Below, piece by piece: positions 7,696-10,712 of a DNA stretch of 10,712 nucleotides; positions within the stretch are counted from its first letter, which is position 1; each line of letters opens with the position of its first letter. This DNA is from Alistipes sp. (GTDB lineage Bacteria; Bacteroidota; Bacteroidia; Bacteroidales; Rikenellaceae): contig JAFOZN010000292.1 of assembly GCA_017391185.1 (NCBI GenBank), positions 1-10,712 of the forward strand, in the 5' to 3' direction. Under the pieces are notes generated by a model that saw only the letters and a list, made by a program, of their open reading frames with translations, was not told the origin of the DNA and searched no databases. The position numbers and the translations under genes are program-made.

Positions 7696-7703
7696 TATCT
7701 TTG
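7696..7703 (+). promoter_or_regulatory. -7 box of probable yqaA-aroE promoter
   Basis: TATCTTTG matches the Bacteroidota -7 consensus TAnnTTTG exactly and sits 29 nt before the start codon at 7733. No TTTG or TTG occurs at the expected -33 distance; the nearest TTTG (7664-7667) is 28 nt upstream, which is too far. The call therefore rests on the -7 element and its position in a 76-nt gap. Confidence 0.6.
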
Positions 7704-7732
7704 CAGAGTTGTAATAGAAATAATACCCAACT

Positions 7733-8341
7733 ATGAATATTGTTAAGAGATTATATGATTGGATGCTCTCGTGGGGTAACTCACGTTGGGGAGTTTTGGC
7801 TTTGTTCTGTTTTGCGTTTGCAGAGTCGAGTTTCTTTCCTATTCCACCAGATGTGTTGTTGATCGCCCTCTGTTTGGGAGTCACAACTCGCTCGTTCCGT
7901 TACGCTGCGCTATGTCTTATAGGCTCGGTAGTTGGTGGTATGGTGGGCTATAGCATCGGTTACTTCTTGTGGCAGACTCCTGCTGGCGAATATACCGCCT
8001 TGGCAAACTTCTTCTTCAATCATGTATTCTCGGTGGAGAGTTTCGAGCAGGTGGGTGCATTGTATGATAAGTATAATTTCTGGATTGTCTTTACAGCAGG
8101 TTTTACCCCACTGCCATATAAAATTTTCACAATTTCGGGAGGTTTGTTCCATATCAATTTTACGATGTTCCTTTTGGCGTCAATCATTTCACGAGGTCTG
8201 CGTTTCTTCTTGATAGCAGGACTTATATGGAAGTTTGGTGCGCCGATTAAGGTCTTCATTGATAAGTATTTCAACCTCTTGGCCATAGCCTTCACTGTGC
8301 TGTTGGTGGGATCATTCCTATTACTCGGAAAGTTGTTTTAA
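7733..8341 (+). CDS. YqaA-type VTT/DedA-like inner-membrane protein
   Basis: A 202-residue multi-pass membrane protein of the VTT (SNARE-associated, DedA-like) superfamily, closest in pattern to YqaA proteins. The family signature is visible as FAESSFFPIPPDVLLIAL (29-46), with Glu31 and the PxPPD turn. A hydrophobic segment at 60-80 (GSVVGGMVGYSIGYFLW) follows, then the re-entrant loop TAGFTPLPYKIFTISGG (121-137), SRGLRFF (153-159) and two further hydrophobic stretches (158-170 and 181-198). Related DedA/VTT proteins move lipids such as undecaprenyl phosphate or phosphatidylethanolamine across the membrane, but YqaA members have no settled substrate. It begins the second same-strand unit and lies 10 nt before aroE. 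Confidence 0.88.
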   Translation: MNIVKRLYDWMLSWGNSRWGVLALFCFAFAESSFFPIPPDVLLIALCLGVTTRSFRYAALCLIGSVVGGMVGYSIGYFLWQTPAGEYTALANFFFNHVFSVESFEQVGALYDKYNFWIVFTAGFTPLPYKIFTISGGLFHINFTMFLLASIISRGLRFFLIAGLIWKFGAPIKVFIDKYFNLLAIAFTVLLVGSFLLLGKLF

Positions 8342-8351
8342 CGTTTAGGGT

Positions 8352-9092
8352 ATGAAGCGATACGGCTTAATAGGCAAGACTTTAGGGCACTCTTTCTCGG
8401 CTCGATACTTCGCTCAGAAGTTTGAGCGAGAAGGTTTGTCGTCATCTTGTCACTATGGGCTGTATGAACTCTCTGATATAGGCCAGGTAGAGGAGTTTGT
8501 TCGTCAGACGCCTAATCTTGTGGGCTTTAATGTGACAATACCTTATAAGCAACAAATTATCCCCTACCTCAATTCATTGAGTGAAGAAGCGCGAGAAATT
8601 GGGGCGGTAAATTGTGTCAAAATCATGGCTGACGGTGAGCTCAAAGGGTATAATACCGATGTGGATGGAGTGCGACTTACGCTCGATAAGCTCATTGGCT
8701 CGGCAGATGTTGGTGGAGCTTTGGTGCTTGGTAGTGGCGGAGCTTCGCAAGCGGTAAAATATGTACTTAAGGAGCGAAATATCCCCTATTTAATTGTCTC
8801 AAGAGATCGCGCAAAAGGAGATATTACATACGCTGAACTAACGCATGAGGTAATCTCTAATAACCGACTTATTATAAACACATCTCCTGTCGGTATGTAT
8901 CCACACATAGATGATGCACCAGCTCTGCCATATCAAGCTCTAAGCTCATCTCATTTTCTCTTTGATCTGGTCTATAATCCAGAACAGACTAAATTTATGA
9001 AGCTTGGCTCAGAGGCAGGTGCGCACGTAACATCTGGACTCGACATGCTTTATGCGCAGGCCGAGTCTGCTTGGCAGATCTGGAACAAGTAA
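8352..9092 (+). CDS. aroE: Shikimate dehydrogenase
   Basis: A 246-residue NADP-dependent enzyme reducing 3-dehydroshikimate to shikimate in the pathway to aromatic amino acids. The substrate-binding half shows GHSFSA (12-17, Ser14 and Ser16), FNVTIPYKQ (59-67, catalytic Lys66), GAVNC (84-88, Asn87) and GYNTDVDG (99-106, catalytic Asp103). The Rossmann half shows LGSGGASQAV (126-135) and the cofactor-side SRDR (150-153). INTSPVGMYP (175-184) and SGLDMLYAQAESAW (228-241, Gln236) complete the family set. It is somewhat shorter than E. coli AroE (272) but has all key residues. It probably shares a transcript with yqaA, 10 nt upstream, and ends 34 nt from the oppositely oriented DUF2007 gene. Confidence 0.96.
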   Translation: MKRYGLIGKTLGHSFSARYFAQKFEREGLSSSCHYGLYELSDIGQVEEFVRQTPNLVGFNVTIPYKQQIIPYLNSLSEEAREIGAVNCVKIMADGELKGYNTDVDGVRLTLDKLIGSADVGGALVLGSGGASQAVKYVLKERNIPYLIVSRDRAKGDITYAELTHEVISNNRLIINTSPVGMYPHIDDAPALPYQALSSSHFLFDLVYNPEQTKFMKLGSEAGAHVTSGLDMLYAQAESAWQIWNK

Positions 9093-9126
9093 TCGCTCTT
9101 GTTTGCGGGTAATTCATGAGCACTCT

Positions 9127-9345
9127 CTACTCACTCCAATAGGCATCAATTATCTCTAAAGCCTTCTCTTTATCCTCTTTTCTTACTACAAGTTGGGCAG
9201 GAAATGCACTTGTCGGATATATCGCCGACATAATCTCATTGCGCACCATAGCCCAGATACCAGCCCCCTCTAAAAGCGATCTCTCCCACTCTGCATTATT
9301 TACAGAGTCATGCTCTTTCAATACAATCAAATCTTCCTCTTTCAT
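9127..9345 (-). CDS. DUF2007 domain protein (putative signal-transducing)
   Basis: A 72-residue protein that is almost entirely a DUF2007 domain. The segment SVNNAEWERSLLEGAGIWAM (14-33) is the expected helix with its Leu-Glu-Gly-Ala-Gly turn. It is followed by MSAIYPTSAFPAQLVVRKED (39-58) and a C-terminal helix DKEKALEIIDAYW (58-70). The family is annotated as putative signal transducing in Pfam, but no activity is established, and the fold resembles small ferredoxin-like binding domains. Read on the minus strand, ATG is at 9345-9343 and TAG at 9129-9127. It converges on aroE and is divergent from the serine hydrolase gene, with its own promoter about 24 nt upstream. Confidence 0.85.
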   Translation of the reverse strand: MKEEDLIVLKEHDSVNNAEWERSLLEGAGIWAMVRNEIMSAIYPTSAFPAQLVVRKEDKEKALEIIDAYWSE

Positions 9346-9368
9346 AGCTCGTAGTTTTAGGTGTTTAA

Positions 9369-9400
9369 CAAAGTTATATATTTTGTTGATAACTTACAAT
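9369..9400 (-). promoter_or_regulatory. Promoter for the DUF2007 gene
   Basis: On the minus strand TAACTTTG (9376-9369) matches the -7 consensus TAnnTTTG. ATTG (9400-9397) lies 20 nt upstream as a partial -33 element. The implied leader is under 20 nt before the ATG at 9345. The -7 box lies within imperfect inverted repeats (AACAAA 9367-9372 and TTTGTT 9382-9387 on the plus strand). Confidence 0.6.
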
Positions 9401-9431
9401 TCGAGAGCCAAAATATTCCACATTTTCTTTT

Positions 9432-9439
9432 TATATTTG
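9432..9439 (+). promoter_or_regulatory. -7 box of probable serine hydrolase promoter
   Basis: TATATTTG fits TAnnTTTG and lies in the divergent gap, 53 nt before the start codon at 9493. There is no TTTG or TTG at the -33 distance. Transcription would start near 9446, just before a perfect inverted repeat. Confidence 0.45.
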
Positions 9440-9449
9440 TAAAGTGCGA

Positions 9450-9482
9450 TTAGCCATATTGGCTAAATAGGCTTAAGCTATT
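9450..9482 (+). promoter_or_regulatory. Two adjacent palindromes in the serine hydrolase leader
   Basis: TTAGCCA (9450-9456) and TGGCTAA (9460-9466) form a perfect 7-bp inverted repeat around TAT. Directly after it is GCTTAAGC (9471-9478), flanked by AATAG and TATT, a longer palindrome with one bulged G. They fall between the putative -7 box and the ATG at 9493. They could be an operator for a dimeric regulator or an RNA hairpin in the leader; no T-run follows, so a terminator is unlikely. Confidence 0.45.
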
Positions 9483-9492
9483 GATATAGAGC

Positions 9493-10712
9493 ATGAAAGG
9501 ATACATATACATACTACTCACTATTGCGCTTGCAATTCTGATTCTTGGAGGAGTGTTATCTTTAGGATTTGAGCATAGTAAACCTACGAAGCAGCTCAAT
9601 ACTGAGAGGATGCTTCGTGCCGATAGTGTGATTAACAATGCTATCAGGCAGGGCGATTTCCCTGGTGCAGTGCTGTGTGTCGTATCTAAAGCTGAAGATG
9701 GTGAGTCAATGGGAGATATTTTATATCTCAAAGCATATGGTAATCGTCAAATCACTTCGGGGCGCGATACCGAGAGTGGTCAGATGAAGGCTGATACTAT
9801 CCCAATGACCACCGATGCAATCTTTGATTTGGCTTCGATGAGTAAGTGCATGGGCACTACCCTCTCGTTTATGCGAGTGGTGGAGGATGGTTATGTAAGA
9901 TTGACCGATAATGTGAATCGCTATATTCCCGATTTTGATCCATGGGAAAGTAAACCCGAGAAACGTGGCGAGAAGGTCGAAGTGCGACACATTACTATTA
10001 AAGATCTTCTGACTCACACATCGGGACTACCAGCCTATATCGGAGTGGAGAGCTTTATTGAGCAGATGCAACGTCACGGCAAGACCGAAGGCTTGGCACT
10101 GCGCGACTCGCTCATAAGTTTTATCGCCGATTCAAAACGAGTGAAACGCTTGTCAGCTCCGAGTGAGGAGTATAGATATAGTTGCCTGAATATGATTTTG
10201 GTGCAGGCCATCATTGAGCGTGTGACAGGCAGAAGACTTGATCACTACGCCCATGAGGAGGTATTCTCCAAAATGGGACTCCGTAATACATGGTATAATT
10301 GTATAGATGAGCCTCAAAAACCATTTATGGCAGATGCTCCGATTGTGCCTACCGAGTTGCAATCATCGGGTAAAGTACTTCGTGGTGAGGTGCATGATCC
10401 ATTGGCCAGAGTTGCCAATCGCGGCATATCAGGTAATGCTGGACTCTTCTCCACAGCAGAAGATTTGGCGGTGATAGCATCGGTGCTAATGAATGGCGGT
10501 AAAATCAGCCTACCAGACGAGGGCTTTATTGCGACGTTAGGCAGTAAAGAGCCTGTGCGCATATTCTCGCAGCCGAGTGTAGATTGCTTTTTCCGCATCC
10601 CCGAAGGCTACGAGGAGTATGGTAGAGCTTTGGGATGGGATTTTGACGGTACAAACGGTGATTTACTCTCACCTAATCGTGTAGCAAGCCATACTGGTTA
10701 TACAGGAACATC
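9493..10712 (+). CDS. Class C beta-lactamase-like serine hydrolase, 3' end outside window
   Basis: 406 codons are readable and the frame is still open at the right edge. The ATG at 9493 is fixed by an in-frame TAG at 9487-9489. Residues 5-25 are hydrophobic, acting as signal peptide or membrane anchor, so the enzyme faces the periplasm. The domain is the serine beta-lactamase/penicillin-binding (class C, EstB-like) fold. FDLASMSKCMGTTL (111-124) holds the SxxK pair Ser115 and Lys118. LLTHTSGLP (172-180) is a family landmark. YRYSCLN (227-233) supplies Tyr229, with Cys231 where the YxN asparagine would be. NRGISGNAGLFSTAEDLA (309-326) is also typical. HTGYTGT (400-406) is the KTG-equivalent box. 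Family members include D,D-peptidases, esterases and lactamases; the substrate is not evident. It is divergent from the DUF2007 gene. Confidence 0.9.
   Translation, partial: MKGYIYILLTIALAILILGGVLSLGFEHSKPTKQLNTERMLRADSVINNAIRQGDFPGAVLCVVSKAEDGESMGDILYLKAYGNRQITSGRDTESGQMKADTIPMTTDAIFDLASMSKCMGTTLSFMRVVEDGYVRLTDNVNRYIPDFDPWESKPEKRGEKVEVRHITIKDLLTHTSGLPAYIGVESFIEQMQRHGKTEGLALRDSLISFIADSKRVKRLSAPSEEYRYSCLNMILVQAIIERVTGRRLDHYAHEEVFSKMGLRNTWYNCIDEPQKPFMADAPIVPTELQSSGKVLRGEVHDPLARVANRGISGNAGLFSTAEDLAVIASVLMNGGKISLPDEGFIATLGSKEPVRIFSQPSVDCFFRIPEGYEEYGRALGWDFDGTNGDLLSPNRVASHTGYTGT

Noticed and set aside
9093..9126. Bidirectional terminator between aroE and the DUF2007 gene
   Set aside because: The 34-nt convergent gap shows no stable stem followed by a T-run on either strand.

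Overview
The window looks like a piece of a Bacteroidales (phylum Bacteroidota) chromosome. The evidence is the Bacteroidota-type promoter signature (a -7 box of the form TAnnTTTG, in one case with a TTTG at -33), A-rich leaders with mostly weak Shine-Dalgarno sequences, and gene families typical of that group: a PUR-alpha-like DUF3276 protein, a C45 acyltransferase/hydrolase, a YqaA-type membrane protein, a WG-repeat protein and an HTGxTGT-type serine hydrolase. I cannot name the genus. I see no RNA genes, insertion sequences, CRISPR arrays or phage genes.

Layout. (1) Bases 1-276 are the 3' end of an AT-rich WG-repeat gene, closed by an intrinsic terminator at 296-324. (2) A strong Bacteroidota promoter at 322-352 starts a same-strand run: ettA (ABC-F translation factor), a secreted C45-type Ntn hydrolase, hisS (histidyl-tRNA synthetase) and an exported S41/CtpA protease. 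Gaps are 11, 31 and 6 nt. After a 76-nt gap come a 95-residue PUR-domain protein and mnmA (tRNA 2-thiouridylase). (3) A promoter with a clear -7 box lies before a second pair: a VTT/DedA-like YqaA membrane protein and aroE (shikimate dehydrogenase), 10 nt apart. (4) A short DUF2007 gene on the minus strand converges on aroE and diverges from a membrane-anchored or secreted class C beta-lactamase-like serine hydrolase. That last gene runs off the right edge.

How the genes work together. EttA, HisS and MnmA all act in translation: ribosome gating, tRNA-His charging and wobble-uridine thiolation. The PUR-domain protein next to mnmA may bind nucleic acid. The C45 hydrolase, the S41 protease and the last serine hydrolase are predicted envelope or periplasmic enzymes. 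The mixture looks like ordinary housekeeping gene clustering, not a dedicated system.

I found no convincing new defence, secretion or mobile system. The points most worth checking are the C45 enzyme whose nucleophilic cysteine falls exactly at the predicted signal-peptide cleavage site, the three-cysteine (CxxC plus C) MnmA, the PUR-mnmA pairing, and two adjacent palindromes in the leader of the terminal serine hydrolase.
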